A DNA stretch of 25,018 nucleotides from JAWXVD01 sp044425705 (GCA_044425705.1 JAWXVD010000042.1:1-25018); one strand, 5' to 3'. Shown: positions 1-7,799, numbered from the stretch's first letter. Program-made: numbers and translations. The notes: generated by a model not told the origin, from the letters alone.

Positions 1-39
1 TCCGATCTCAGAGCAACTCAAAGCTGTTGTTAAATAGTT

Positions 40-74
40 GAGTTTAGGGTGACGATTGGAGTTTAGGGTGACGA
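40..74. repeat. Direct repeat of GAGTTTAGGGTGACGA
   Basis: The 16-mer GAGTTTAGGGTGACGA occurs at 40-55 and again at 59-74, a period of 19 bp. The second copy runs into the left arm of the hairpin at 73-153. Its AGGGTGACGA part recurs in inverted form at 1713-1722, next to the second hairpin of the same family, so it is probably the conserved flank of that element, here duplicated. Confidence 0.75.
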
Positions 75-153
75 GAATCGTGTGAAAAAATATCCCCTGC
101 AGACATGCTCATCGCAAATTGTCTGCTGGGGATGATTTTTTCACACGATTCTC
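73..153 (+). repeat. Long hairpin with conserved 14-nt loop, copy 1
   Basis: An 81-nt near-perfect palindrome. The left arm (73-105) and right arm (120-153) pair over about 33 bp with one bulged base and one mismatch, around the loop TGCTCATCGCAAAT (106-119). The outer ends are GAGA and TCTC, and the stem is closed at the loop by AGACA/TGTCT. The same loop, closing pairs, outer ends and left flank AGGGTGACGA occur in inverted orientation at 1635-1714, but the middle of the arms is different. It contains no ORF and lies upstream of the MFS gene. It could be a transcription terminator, a mobile palindrome or a protein-binding DNA hairpin. Confidence 0.85.
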
Positions 154-170
154 TGTTTGTGTAAAAGGTC

Positions 171-263
171 AAAGGCGAGAAATAAGTCTAGATAGAGATG
201 TGGAAAGTTTTAAAGGCGAGTAAGAGCGTTAGCTAGAGTGGTAGTAGAGGGGCAAAAAGCGAG
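171..263 (+). repeat. Degenerate 41-bp direct repeat upstream of the MFS gene
   Basis: AAAGGCGAG starts at 171 and 212, and a variant AAAAGCGAG starts at 255, giving a spacing of about 41-43 bp. The first two units also share a following CTAGATAGAG/TTAGCTAGAG segment. The stretch is purine-rich and directly precedes the ribosome binding site of the MFS gene. No convincing -35/-10 pair was seen in 154-281. Confidence 0.5.
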
Positions 264-281
264 TCGGTATGAGGGTGTAGT

Positions 282-1445
282 ATGGATGATGTAAAAAGAG
301 AGAATGGGTTGTTGTGGTCCACTGTATTTGTGTTTTCAATTGCAGGGTTTTGCGAAACGGTAATAGGTAACTTTGTACCGTTTTTAAGAGAAGCATATGG
401 ATTTGATTATGAATTTGCTGGATTGTTGATTTCATCAGCATCTGTTGGTGGATTTGTTGCAGTTATTTTATCGGGCATTTTACCTTCCTATTTAGGTAGA
501 AAAATTAGTATTATGTTTTGGTCGTTATGGATTGTAATAGGATATGCAATATTAGGTGTTGGAATTAGTGTTCCAATATTGCTTTTGATTGCATTTTTTG
601 GAACGGGAGTTTCTAGAGGGGGAAGTGCTAACTTTAGCAGTACCATGATGGCGCTTCTTTCACCAAAAAATTCATCGAGAGGATTTTTACTAGTACATGG
701 AGGTTTTGCTATAGGAGCATTGCTATCGCCGTTATTATTAGTATATTTGGTTGCAAATGGATTTTCATGGAAAGTAATGGCAGGGATTTTATGCGGATTG
801 GCTACCATTAGGTTATTGTATTATATTAAGATGGACATTCCTGAAATAGAAAGAAAAGAAAAAGGTATTTCGGCTAAAGAATTAGATTTTTTAAAGGATC
901 GTTATTTTTGGCTTGGAGGGGTTATATTATTTTTCTATGTATCCGTAGAAATAGGAATTTGTGGATGGCTTGTTACGTATTTTCAAGATATGGGAATTTT
1001 AAGTAGTGAAATATCGCAATTAACGAATAGTCTATTCTGGTCTGCTATGTTAGTGGGTAGAATAGTAGGAGGAGTGGTTACTAATAAAATAAAAACCTGT
1101 ACATTGCTAGTAATCAATGCATTTGGAATGACAGTCTTTATTTTTGTTATGCTTTTAAGTACATCTACAATATCGGCATTATTTGGTTTGGCGGGTGTAT
1201 CATTTTTTATGGCAACTATGTATCCAGCAACATATGGTTTTGGAAGTACAAATTTAGGCGGAAATGATTTTGGGTGTAGTATGCTAAACTTATTACCTAG
1301 TCTCGGAAGCGTTATCGCACCAGCACTTGTTGGTTTAGTAGCAGGAAAATGGGGAATTCAAATGGGTATGGGCTTATTGGCAGTATACACAGTTGTTCTG
1401 CTTATTGTGGTTTTATTCACAGCCTGGATAATGAGAAAACACTAA
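282..1445 (+). CDS. MFS transporter
   Basis: A 387-residue polytopic membrane protein with the composition and length of a 12-helix major facilitator superfamily permease. The N-terminal half carries a motif A-like loop (LPSYLGRK, near residues 67-74) between helices 2 and 3. A charged cytoplasmic stretch around residues 185-210 (KMDIPEIERKEKG) separates the two six-helix halves. The last residues RKH are basic and cytoplasmic. The substrate cannot be told. The start ATG has GAGGG (269-273) eight bases upstream. The gene stands alone, convergent with the ptb-buk operon, and is enclosed by repeats: a long hairpin and 41-bp repeats before it, an octamer array starting at its stop codon, then an inverted copy of the hairpin. 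This suggests an acquired cassette rather than an operon member. Alternative: a drug or sugar exporter of the same superfamily. Confidence 0.85.
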   Translation: MDDVKRENGLLWSTVFVFSIAGFCETVIGNFVPFLREAYGFDYEFAGLLISSASVGGFVAVILSGILPSYLGRKISIMFWSLWIVIGYAILGVGISVPILLLIAFFGTGVSRGGSANFSSTMMALLSPKNSSRGFLLVHGGFAIGALLSPLLLVYLVANGFSWKVMAGILCGLATIRLLYYIKMDIPEIERKEKGISAKELDFLKDRYFWLGGVILFFYVSVEIGICGWLVTYFQDMGILSSEISQLTNSLFWSAMLVGRIVGGVVTNKIKTCTLLVINAFGMTVFIFVMLLSTSTISALFGLAGVSFFMATMYPATYGFGSTNLGGNDFGCSMLNLLPSLGSVIAPALVGLVAGKWGIQMGMGLLAVYTVVLLIVVLFTAWIMRKH

Positions 1446-1579
1446 CGCCCCTAATCCCTTACGCCCCTAATCCCTAACGCCCTTAATTCTTTAAGCCCTT
1501 AATTCCTAACGTCCTTAAGCCTTTAATTCCTTACGTCCTTAAGCCCTTAATTCTTTAATCCCTTAATCCTTTCATGCCT
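1443..1579 (+). repeat. Degenerate octamer array (consensus TAANNCCY)
   Basis: Seventeen consecutive units of 7-9 nt, mostly 8, fill exactly 137 bp: for example TAACGCCCC, TAATCCCT, TACGCCCC, TAATCCC, TAACGCCCT, TAATTCTT, TAAGCCCT. The plus strand is almost free of G. The first unit overlaps the TAA stop codon of the MFS gene. It is not coding and has no hairpin structure of its own. A small hairpin (CTTCGC-AAC-GCGAAG) follows at about 1594-1608. Function unknown; slippage-generated simple repeat is the plainest explanation. Confidence 0.8.
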
Positions 1580-1634
1580 TTAAAAATCCGACTTCGCAAC
1601 GCGAAGAGCCTACCCCCATATTAAGCCAAAGACA

Positions 1635-1714
1635 GAGACGGATATAAAAATAAATTGCCCCAAGACAATTTGCGATGAGCATGTCTTGGGGCAATTTATT
1701 TTTATATCCGTCTC
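1635..1714 (-). repeat. Perfect 33-bp hairpin with conserved loop, copy 2 (inverted)
   Basis: Arms 1635-1667 and 1682-1714 are perfectly complementary over 33 bp. The loop 1668-1681 is ATTTGCGATGAGCA, the exact reverse complement of the loop of the hairpin at 73-153. Read on the minus strand it has the same plan: AGGGTGACGA flank, GAGA outer end, an A-rich variable arm, CCCC, AGACA, then the loop. It sits seven bases past the buk stop codon, between convergent buk and MFS genes, so it could also act as a two-way terminator. There is no clean U-tract after the stem on either strand. Confidence 0.85.
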
Positions 1715-1721
1715 GTCACCC

Positions 1722-2789
1722 TTAATAAGTCATAGCACTTTCTTCTCCGTTGAGAACGCGTAATCCGCCTTGAACAAGTGCAATTAATTCGTCTTCGCCA
1801 GGATAAATTGTCATTGGAGCAATCCATGAACAAGCTTCTTTTAAACCAGCAATAACGTTTCTATCGTAAGCAATACCACCAGTTACGATGATTTGGTCAA
1901 CTTTACCTTTTAATACACAAGCCATAGATCCGATATCTTTAGCTACTTGGAAAATAAATGCATTACAAACACTTGTAGCTTTTGCATCACCAGCATTTAC
2001 CAGGTTTTCTACTTCGCGCATATCATTTGTTCCCATGTATGCATTGAAACCGCCGTTTCCTACGAACATTTTATAAACTTCTTGTTGTGTATATTTTCCA
2101 CTGAAGCAAAGTTTGATTAAAGCACCAGAAGGAGCACCACCAGCACGTTCTGGAGAGAATGCGCCATCACCATCAAGAGCATTGAATACGTCAATGATTT
2201 TTCCTTCAGTATGAGCACCTACAGAAACACCACCACCCATGTGAACTACAACTAAGTTTAAGTCAGCATATGGTTTATCGATTTCTTTTGCATAACGTTT
2301 TGCAACGGCTTTTTGATTTAATGCATGGAATACGCTAGTTCTTGGAAGTTCAGGTACACCTGAGTATCTAGCTGATTCACATAATTCGTCAACAACAACA
2401 GGATCTACGATATAAGAAGGAACACCGATTGAATCAGCAATTTCACGAGCCAAAATACCACCTAAGTTAGAAGCATGTTGACCTTGCACACCAATTTTTA
2501 AGTCTGCGATTAATTCATCAGTTACAGCGTAAGTTCCACCTGGAATTGGTTTTAACATACCACCACGACCTACTACCATTCCAAGAGTAGCGATATCGAA
2601 ATTTTTTTCCTTTAAAAGATTTGTAATGATTTCTTTTCTGAAGTCTTTTTGATCAACAATACTTGCATATTGTGCGATTTCTTCAGTAGAGTGTCTAAGT
2701 GTTTCTTCGAACAATAATGTTTCGTCCTCATATACACCGATTTTAGTAGATGTAGAACCTGGATTGATAATTAAACTTTTGATTGACAT
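1722..2789 (-). CDS. buk: Butyrate kinase
   Basis: 355 residues, the usual length for butyrate kinases (acetokinase/ASKHA family). The enzyme transfers phosphate from butyryl phosphate to ADP, giving butyrate and ATP in the cytoplasm. Visible landmarks are the N-terminal phosphate-binding NPGSTSTK (residues 8-15), VVGRGG, the adenosine-side VVVHMGGGVSVGA, and the C-terminal IIVTGGIAYD. The start is set by AAGGAGG on the minus strand (about 2798-2804), which lies inside the last codons of ptb; the two genes are two bases apart, so they are one operon. It is downstream of ptb in transcription order, as in the classical clostridial ptb-buk operon. Branched-chain acid kinase activity is an alternative specificity. 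Confidence 0.96.
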   Translation of the reverse strand: MSIKSLIINPGSTSTKIGVYEDETLLFEETLRHSTEEIAQYASIVDQKDFRKEIITNLLKEKNFDIATLGMVVGRGGMLKPIPGGTYAVTDELIADLKIGVQGQHASNLGGILAREIADSIGVPSYIVDPVVVDELCESARYSGVPELPRTSVFHALNQKAVAKRYAKEIDKPYADLNLVVVHMGGGVSVGAHTEGKIIDVFNALDGDGAFSPERAGGAPSGALIKLCFSGKYTQQEVYKMFVGNGGFNAYMGTNDMREVENLVNAGDAKATSVCNAFIFQVAKDIGSMACVLKGKVDQIIVTGGIAYDRNVIAGLKEACSWIAPMTIYPGEDELIALVQGGLRVLNGEESAMTY

Positions 2790-2791
2790 TG

Positions 2792-3718
2792 TTAGTCCTC
2801 CTTGTTATTTTTTAATGATTCAGCTACAACAGCAGCTAAAGCAATAGAGTTTACTTTTGTTTCGAAAGAATCAGAACGGCTTGTAAGAATAGCAGGTGCT
2901 TTTGTACCAGTTAAAATACAACCATTTTTAAATTCTGTAGTTTTTACGATAAATTTATATGCGATATTTCCAGCGTGAATATCAGGGAAAAGAAGAATGT
3001 CAGCATCACCAACAATTTTTCTATCTTCGGCGTGTTTGTGAACTGCAGCTTCAGGTTCTATAGCAAGATCAAGAGAAAGTGGTCCATCTACGATACATCC
3101 TGTAATTGTGCCATCTTCATTCATTTTAGAAAGCGCATCAGCTTCTATGGTAACAGGCATTTTAGGATTGACTATTTCAACAGCAGCGAGAGCAGCTACT
3201 TTAGGGCAAGGGATGCCACAAGCATGTGCAACTTTTACAGTGTGATCAATAATAGATACTTTATCTTCCAATGTTGGATAAGTCATAAAAGCAACATCTG
3301 TAAAGAAGAGAAGGCGATCCATACCTTTGATTTCAAATACACATACATGGGATAATGGTTTTCCTGTACGTAATCCAACGTCTTTATTTAAAATACTTTT
3401 TAAGAAAGTTTTAGAATCTACCAAACCTTTCATATACATATCTGCTTTACCGTCGTGCACTAATTTTACGGCTACAAGTGCAGCTTCAGCATCATCTTTT
3501 ACATCGATAATTTCGTAACCTGAAAGATCCATATCGATAGAAGCAGCAACTTCGTTAATTAAATCTACATCACCAACTAAGATAGCATCTGCAATGTTAC
3601 GTTCTTTTGCAGCTTTGATCGCTTCTAATACAGGCGCATCTTGCGCAACTGCAACAGCAACTTTTTTCATACTACAGTCATTTACTTTAGCAAGTAAATC
3701 ATTAAAACTCATGTTCAT
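2792..3718 (-). CDS. ptb: Phosphate butyryltransferase
   Basis: 308 residues, full length for the phosphate acetyl/butyryltransferase family. It converts butyryl-CoA plus phosphate to butyryl phosphate plus CoA, the step before buk. The sequence shows the family pattern of an N-terminal alpha/beta domain (AVAVAQDAPVLEAI, then ADAILVGD) and a conserved C-terminal half with MKGLVDSKTFL, VCVFEI, DGPLSLDLA and LLFPDIHAGN. The upstream start ATG is favoured because AAGAGGTG lies seven bases before it on the minus strand; a second ATG two codons later is possible. The 3' end encodes KED-stop, and those codons double as the buk ribosome binding site. No confident minus-strand promoter was seen upstream. 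Confidence 0.96.
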   Translation of the reverse strand: MNMSFNDLLAKVNDCSMKKVAVAVAQDAPVLEAIKAAKERNIADAILVGDVDLINEVAASIDMDLSGYEIIDVKDDAEAALVAVKLVHDGKADMYMKGLVDSKTFLKSILNKDVGLRTGKPLSHVCVFEIKGMDRLLFFTDVAFMTYPTLEDKVSIIDHTVKVAHACGIPCPKVAALAAVEIVNPKMPVTIEADALSKMNEDGTITGCIVDGPLSLDLAIEPEAAVHKHAEDRKIVGDADILLFPDIHAGNIAYKFIVKTTEFKNGCILTGTKAPAILTSRSDSFETKVNSIALAAVVAESLKNNKED

Positions 3719-3795
3719 TTGTTTACACCTCTTATTATTTTATTTTTACACGCAACAAACCAAACATAAAAAATTATGCTCGGTACAATGGAATC

Positions 3796-3828
3796 ATGAA
3801 AAATGCTTACAAGTGAAGCATTTTTCAT
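3796..3828. repeat. 13-bp perfect hairpin between divergent ptb and secA
   Basis: ATGAAAAATGCTT and its exact complement surround the 7-nt loop ACAAGTG. It lies in the 276-bp divergent intergenic region, about 78 bp before ptb and 56 bp before the secA promoter. The stem is A/T-rich with T-rich right arm, so a weak terminator or an operator are both possible; there is no gene reading into it from either side. Confidence 0.6.
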
Positions 3829-3883
3829 TTCTAATATCTTTAAAATCATACCACTGATAGGATGAAAAAGTCAAGGCGAATGG

Positions 3884-3912
3884 TTGAATAAATGAGATAA
3901 ATCTGTTAGAAT
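3884..3912 (+). promoter_or_regulatory. Sigma-A promoter for secA (extended -10)
   Basis: TTGAAT (3884-3889), a 17-bp spacer, and TAGAAT (3907-3912) with TG one base before the -10 hexamer (TGTTAGAAT), about 82 bp ahead of the secA start. The same 12-mer TGTTAGAATAGT recurs at 18407-18418 ahead of the wecE-like gene. Confidence 0.55.
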
Positions 3913-3994
3913 AGTAGACAGGTTTTAAGTGAAACAAAAAGAATGCGTATAAAGTATCCAAATGAATGGTAGATTTACGCAATAGGAGTAATAT

Positions 3995-6559
3995 ATGAAC
4001 TTAGTAAGCAAAATGTTTGGAACACACAGTGAGAGAGAATTAAAACGTGTTTGGCCAATCGTAGAACAAATTGAAAAATTACGTCCAACTATGATGGAAT
4101 TATCAGATGAAGCATTAAAGAACAAAACAAAAGAGTACAAACAAAGATTAGCAGAAGGTGCTACATTGGATGATTTATTACCAGAAGCATATGCCACAGT
4201 TCGTGAGGCGGCAAGAAGAGCTTTGCAAATGGAACATTATCCAGTTCAGCTAGTTGGTGGTATTATTTTACATCAAGGACGTATTGCAGAAATGAGAACA
4301 GGTGAAGGTAAAACATTGGTCTCAACATTGCCAGCTTATTTAAATGCATTAGAAGGCAAAGGTGTTCATATTGTTACTGTCAATGATTATTTAGCAAAAC
4401 GTGATGCGGAATGGATGGGGCAAGTACATCAATTTTTAGGATTAAAAGTAGGTGTAGTGCTTAACGATTTAAAAGCAGAAGAGAGAAGAGAACAATATAA
4501 CTGTGATATCACTTATGTAACAAATAATGAATTAGGGTTTGATTACTTGAGAGATAACATGGTTATTTATAAGGAACAATTGGTGTTGAGAGGATTGCAT
4601 TATGCAGTCATCGATGAAGTGGATTCAGTCCTTGTGGATGAAGCCAGAACACCATTGATTATTTCTGGACAAAGTGGTAAATCTACAAAATTATATGAAG
4701 CCTGCGATTTATTGGCGAGACAATTGAAACGTGGCGAAGATATGGCAGACCTGTCTAAGATGGATGCAATCATGGGGATTGAACAAGAAGAAACAGGCGA
4801 TTTTGTCGTTAATGAAAAAGATAAGATCGTTAACTTAACTGCCAAAGGTATGGGAAAAGTAGAGCGATTTTTCCAAGTAGAAAACTTAGCAGATCCTGAA
4901 AATATAGAAATTCAACATAATATTATCTTGGCATTGCGTGCCCATAACTTGATGTTTAAAGATCAAGATTATGTAGTGAAAGACGACCAAGTCTTGATTG
5001 TAGACCAATTTACTGGTCGTATCATGCCTGGTAGAAGGTATTCAGATGGATTACATCAAGCCATTGAAGCCAAAGAACATGTAAAGGTAAAAAGAGAAAG
5101 TAGAACATTAGCAAGTATTACGTTCCAAAATTTCTTTAATAAATTTGGGAAGAAATCTGGTATGACAGGTACTGCATTAACAGAAGAGAAAGAGTTTCGT
5201 GATATCTATGGCATGGATGTTATTGAAATTCCAACCAATAGACCAGTAGCTAGAATGGATGCCCAAGATGCAGTATACAAAACACGTAATGAAAAATTAA
5301 GAGCCATTGTAGGGGCAGTAGAAGAAGCTTATAAAATAGGACAACCAGTTCTTGTAGGTACCATTACCATTGAAGGTTCTGAAGAAATCAGTAGTATGCT
5401 GAAAAAGAAAGGGATTCCTCATAAAGTATTGAATGCCAAATTCCATGAATTAGAGGCAGAAATAGTAGCAGATGCAGGTATTCATGGTGCAGTAACCATT
5501 GCAACAAATATGGCAGGTCGTGGTACTGATATTAAATTAGATGATGATGCCAAAGCAGTAGGTGGTTTGAAAATTATCGGTACAGAACGTCATGAATCAC
5601 GCCGTATTGATAATCAATTAAGAGGTCGTGCAGGTCGTCAAGGAGATCCTGGTGCATCTAGATTCTATATTTCATTGGAAGATGATTTGATGCGTCTGTT
5701 TGGTTCAGAACGTTTGATTAGAATGTTTAATACACTTGGTATTCCAGCAGATCAAGAGATTGAACATAAAACTTTAAGTAATGCTATTGAATCAGCCCAA
5801 AAGAAAATTGAAAATAACAACTACGGTATTCGTAAAAATTTATTAGAGTATGATCAAGTAAATAATGAGCAACGGGAGATTATTTATGAAGAGAGACTCC
5901 GTGTGTTAAATGGTGAAAGCATGCGAGATGTAATCTATAAAATGATTACTGATATTGTAGACGAAGCAGTGGACACTGTAATCGGTGAAGATACTAGCTT
6001 TGAAGAGTGGGATTTCAAGGAATTAAATGAACTTTTACTTCCAATTATTCCTCTTCCAGTGATTACCAAAGACAGAGTGAATAAACCACAAAAAAATGCA
6101 TTACAGCAACAATTAAAAGAAGAAGCTGTAAAATTCTATGAAGCAAAAGAAGCAGAATTTCCAGAACCAGAAGCGATTCGTGAATTAGAGCGAGTTATTT
6201 TATTAAAAGTGATTGACCGGAAATGGATGGGTCATATTGATGATATGGATCAATTACGTCAAGGTGTTGGTTTACAAGCCTATGGACAAAAAGATCCACT
6301 TGTAGAGTTTAAAATGAGTGCCTATGAAATGTTTGATAGCATGACGGAAAACATTAGAGACGATACAGTTAAGTTATTATGCCATATTCGTGTAGAACAA
6401 AAGGTAGAACGTGAACAGGTTGCAAAGGTAACAGGAACCAATAAGGATACCACTTTACAAAAAGCACCAATCAAACGCAGTGAAGTGAAAATTTATCCAA
6501 ATGCACCTTGTCCATGTGGCAGTGGTAAAAAATACAAACAGTGTTGTGGTAAAAAATAA
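3995..6559 (+). CDS. secA: Preprotein translocase ATPase SecA
   Basis: 854 residues, typical for SecA. It is the motor that pushes unfolded preproteins through SecYEG at the membrane. Seen in the sequence: Walker A MRTGEGKT (residues 100-107), the DEAD-like block VIDEVDSVLVDEARTP, the GRIMPGRRYSDG segment, the helicase motifs TNMAGRGTDIKL and QLRGRAGRQGDPG in the second nucleotide-binding fold, the helical scaffold region with RKNLLEYDQV, and a C-terminal zinc knuckle CPCGSGKKYKQCC (Cys 839, 841, 850, 851) that binds phospholipid or SecB-like partners in other species. AGGAG lies six bases before ATG. An extended -10 promoter lies upstream, and prfB follows after a 111-bp spacer containing a long hairpin. 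Confidence 0.98.
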   Translation: MNLVSKMFGTHSERELKRVWPIVEQIEKLRPTMMELSDEALKNKTKEYKQRLAEGATLDDLLPEAYATVREAARRALQMEHYPVQLVGGIILHQGRIAEMRTGEGKTLVSTLPAYLNALEGKGVHIVTVNDYLAKRDAEWMGQVHQFLGLKVGVVLNDLKAEERREQYNCDITYVTNNELGFDYLRDNMVIYKEQLVLRGLHYAVIDEVDSVLVDEARTPLIISGQSGKSTKLYEACDLLARQLKRGEDMADLSKMDAIMGIEQEETGDFVVNEKDKIVNLTAKGMGKVERFFQVENLADPENIEIQHNIILALRAHNLMFKDQDYVVKDDQVLIVDQFTGRIMPGRRYSDGLHQAIEAKEHVKVKRESRTLASITFQNFFNKFGKKSGMTGTALTEEKEFRDIYGMDVIEIPTNRPVARMDAQDAVYKTRNEKLRAIVGAVEEAYKIGQPVLVGTITIEGSEEISSMLKKKGIPHKVLNAKFHELEAEIVADAGIHGAVTIATNMAGRGTDIKLDDDAKAVGGLKIIGTERHESRRIDNQLRGRAGRQGDPGASRFYISLEDDLMRLFGSERLIRMFNTLGIPADQEIEHKTLSNAIESAQKKIENNNYGIRKNLLEYDQVNNEQREIIYEERLRVLNGESMRDVIYKMITDIVDEAVDTVIGEDTSFEEWDFKELNELLLPIIPLPVITKDRVNKPQKNALQQQLKEEAVKFYEAKEAEFPEPEAIRELERVILLKVIDRKWMGHIDDMDQLRQGVGLQAYGQKDPLVEFKMSAYEMFDSMTENIRDDTVKLLCHIRVEQKVEREQVAKVTGTNKDTTLQKAPIKRSEVKIYPNAPCPCGSGKKYKQCCGKK

Positions 6560-6572
6560 AGGAACTTATGAA

Positions 6573-6639
6573 AAGGAGCTAGAGTAATGGTTACACTTCA
6601 CGGCTACACCGTAAAATGTAACCATCACTTTAGCTCCTT
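6573..6639 (+). terminator. 23-bp hairpin between secA and prfB
   Basis: Arms 6573-6595 and 6617-6639 pair over 23 bp with two mismatches, and the apex carries a further ACGG/CCGT pairing. The 3' flank is AAAAAG rather than a T-run, so it is an imperfect intrinsic terminator; transcription may be attenuated rather than stopped. The inner part, GTTACACTTCACGGC with CCGTAAAATGTAAC, matches the left end of the repeat element at 9324-9487, so it is probably a repeat-derived hairpin. Confidence 0.6.
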
Positions 6640-6671
6640 AAAAAGTAGTTAGAAGGGAGAAAAGATCATTC

Positions 6672-7799
6672 ATGGTAGAGTTAGATCAGATAAAAACAGA
6701 GCTTCAACTTTACAAAGAGCCTTTACAGGAAGTGAAGGAATCACTAGATCTTACCAATAAGGCTCAAAAAATGGAAGAAATGGAACGAGAGATGGAATCG
6801 CCTCATTTTTGGGATGATCCTGATGTTTCCAATCAGAAGATGAAAGAGTTGAAAAGCCTAAAAGCTGTGGTAAATAGTTATTATGAACTAGAAACACAAT
6901 TTGAGGATATCACCACTTTAGTGGAAATGGGATATGAAGATAATGATCCAGATTTAGCAGAGGAAGCAAGGGGAGAAATGGATTCTTTTATTGAAAAGCT
7001 TGATACGATTCGAATCAGTACCTTGCTATCAGGAGAGTTTGATAAAGACAATGCCATTTTAAAATTGAATGCAGGAGCTGGCGGAACAGAGAGTTGTGAT
7101 TGGGCTAACATGCTATATCGCATGTATACTCGTTGGGCAGAAAAAAAAGGATTTTCTGTAGAAGTATTAGACTATCTAGATGGAGAAGAGGCAGGAATCA
7201 AATCTGTTACGTTTCAAGTGAATGGTGAGAATGCATATGGGTATTTAAAATCAGAAAAAGGTGTTCATCGTTTGGTTCGTATTTCACCATTTAATGCACA
7301 AGGGAAGAGACAAACATCATTTGCATCCTTAGATGTTATGCCAGATATTGAAGAAGATTTAGATATTGAAATCAATACAGATGATTTGCGCATTGATACG
7401 TATCGCAGTAGTGGGGCAGGTGGACAGCATATTAACAAGACATCTTCCGCAATTCGTATTACCCATTTGCCAACAGGCATCGTAGTTCAGTGTCAGAATG
7501 AAAGAAGTCAACATATGAATAAAGATAAGGCTATGCAAATGCTGAAGGCTAAACTTTTTATCTTGAAACAAGAAGCCAACGCAGAAAAATTATCAGATAT
7601 TCGTGGTGATGTGACAGAAATAGGTTGGGGTAATCAAATTAGATCCTATGTATTTCAACCTTATACTATGGTAAAAGATCATAGAACCAATGTAGAAAGT
7701 GGCAATGTTGATGCAGTTATGGATGGTGCCATTGATGTCTTTAGCAATGGGTATTTAAAGTGGCTTAGTATTGGAATGCCAAAAGGAAATGTGGAGTAG
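6672..7799 (+). CDS. prfB: Peptide chain release factor 2, without programmed frameshift
   Basis: 375 residues, full-length RF2, which reads UGA and UAA stop codons at the ribosome. The recognition tripeptide SPF is at residues 205-207, and the catalytic GGQ is at 250-252. At the point where most bacteria have the in-frame UGA that forces a +1 frameshift (about codon 26), this gene reads S-L-D-L (TCA CTA GAT CTT) straight through. So the autoregulatory frameshift is absent. The purine-rich AGAAGGGAG upstream sits 12 bases from ATG, a longer than usual spacing. It follows secA, a common order in Firmicutes. A two-way intrinsic terminator follows. Confidence 0.97.
   Translation: MVELDQIKTELQLYKEPLQEVKESLDLTNKAQKMEEMEREMESPHFWDDPDVSNQKMKELKSLKAVVNSYYELETQFEDITTLVEMGYEDNDPDLAEEARGEMDSFIEKLDTIRISTLLSGEFDKDNAILKLNAGAGGTESCDWANMLYRMYTRWAEKKGFSVEVLDYLDGEEAGIKSVTFQVNGENAYGYLKSEKGVHRLVRISPFNAQGKRQTSFASLDVMPDIEEDLDIEINTDDLRIDTYRSSGAGGQHINKTSSAIRITHLPTGIVVQCQNERSQHMNKDKAMQMLKAKLFILKQEANAEKLSDIRGDVTEIGWGNQIRSYVFQPYTMVKDHRTNVESGNVDAVMDGAIDVFSNGYLKWLSIGMPKGNVE

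Noticed and set aside
1635..1714. Plain intrinsic terminator for buk or MFS
   Set aside because: Not excluded as a role, but there is no U-tract after the stem and the conserved loop shared with 73-153 is not explained by termination alone.
2975..3355. 126-residue plus-strand ORF inside ptb
   Set aside because: A shadow of the ptb coding sequence with biased composition and no start signal.
6735..6755. Programmed frameshift in prfB
   Set aside because: The reading frame is continuous over the usual site and there is no in-frame UGA.
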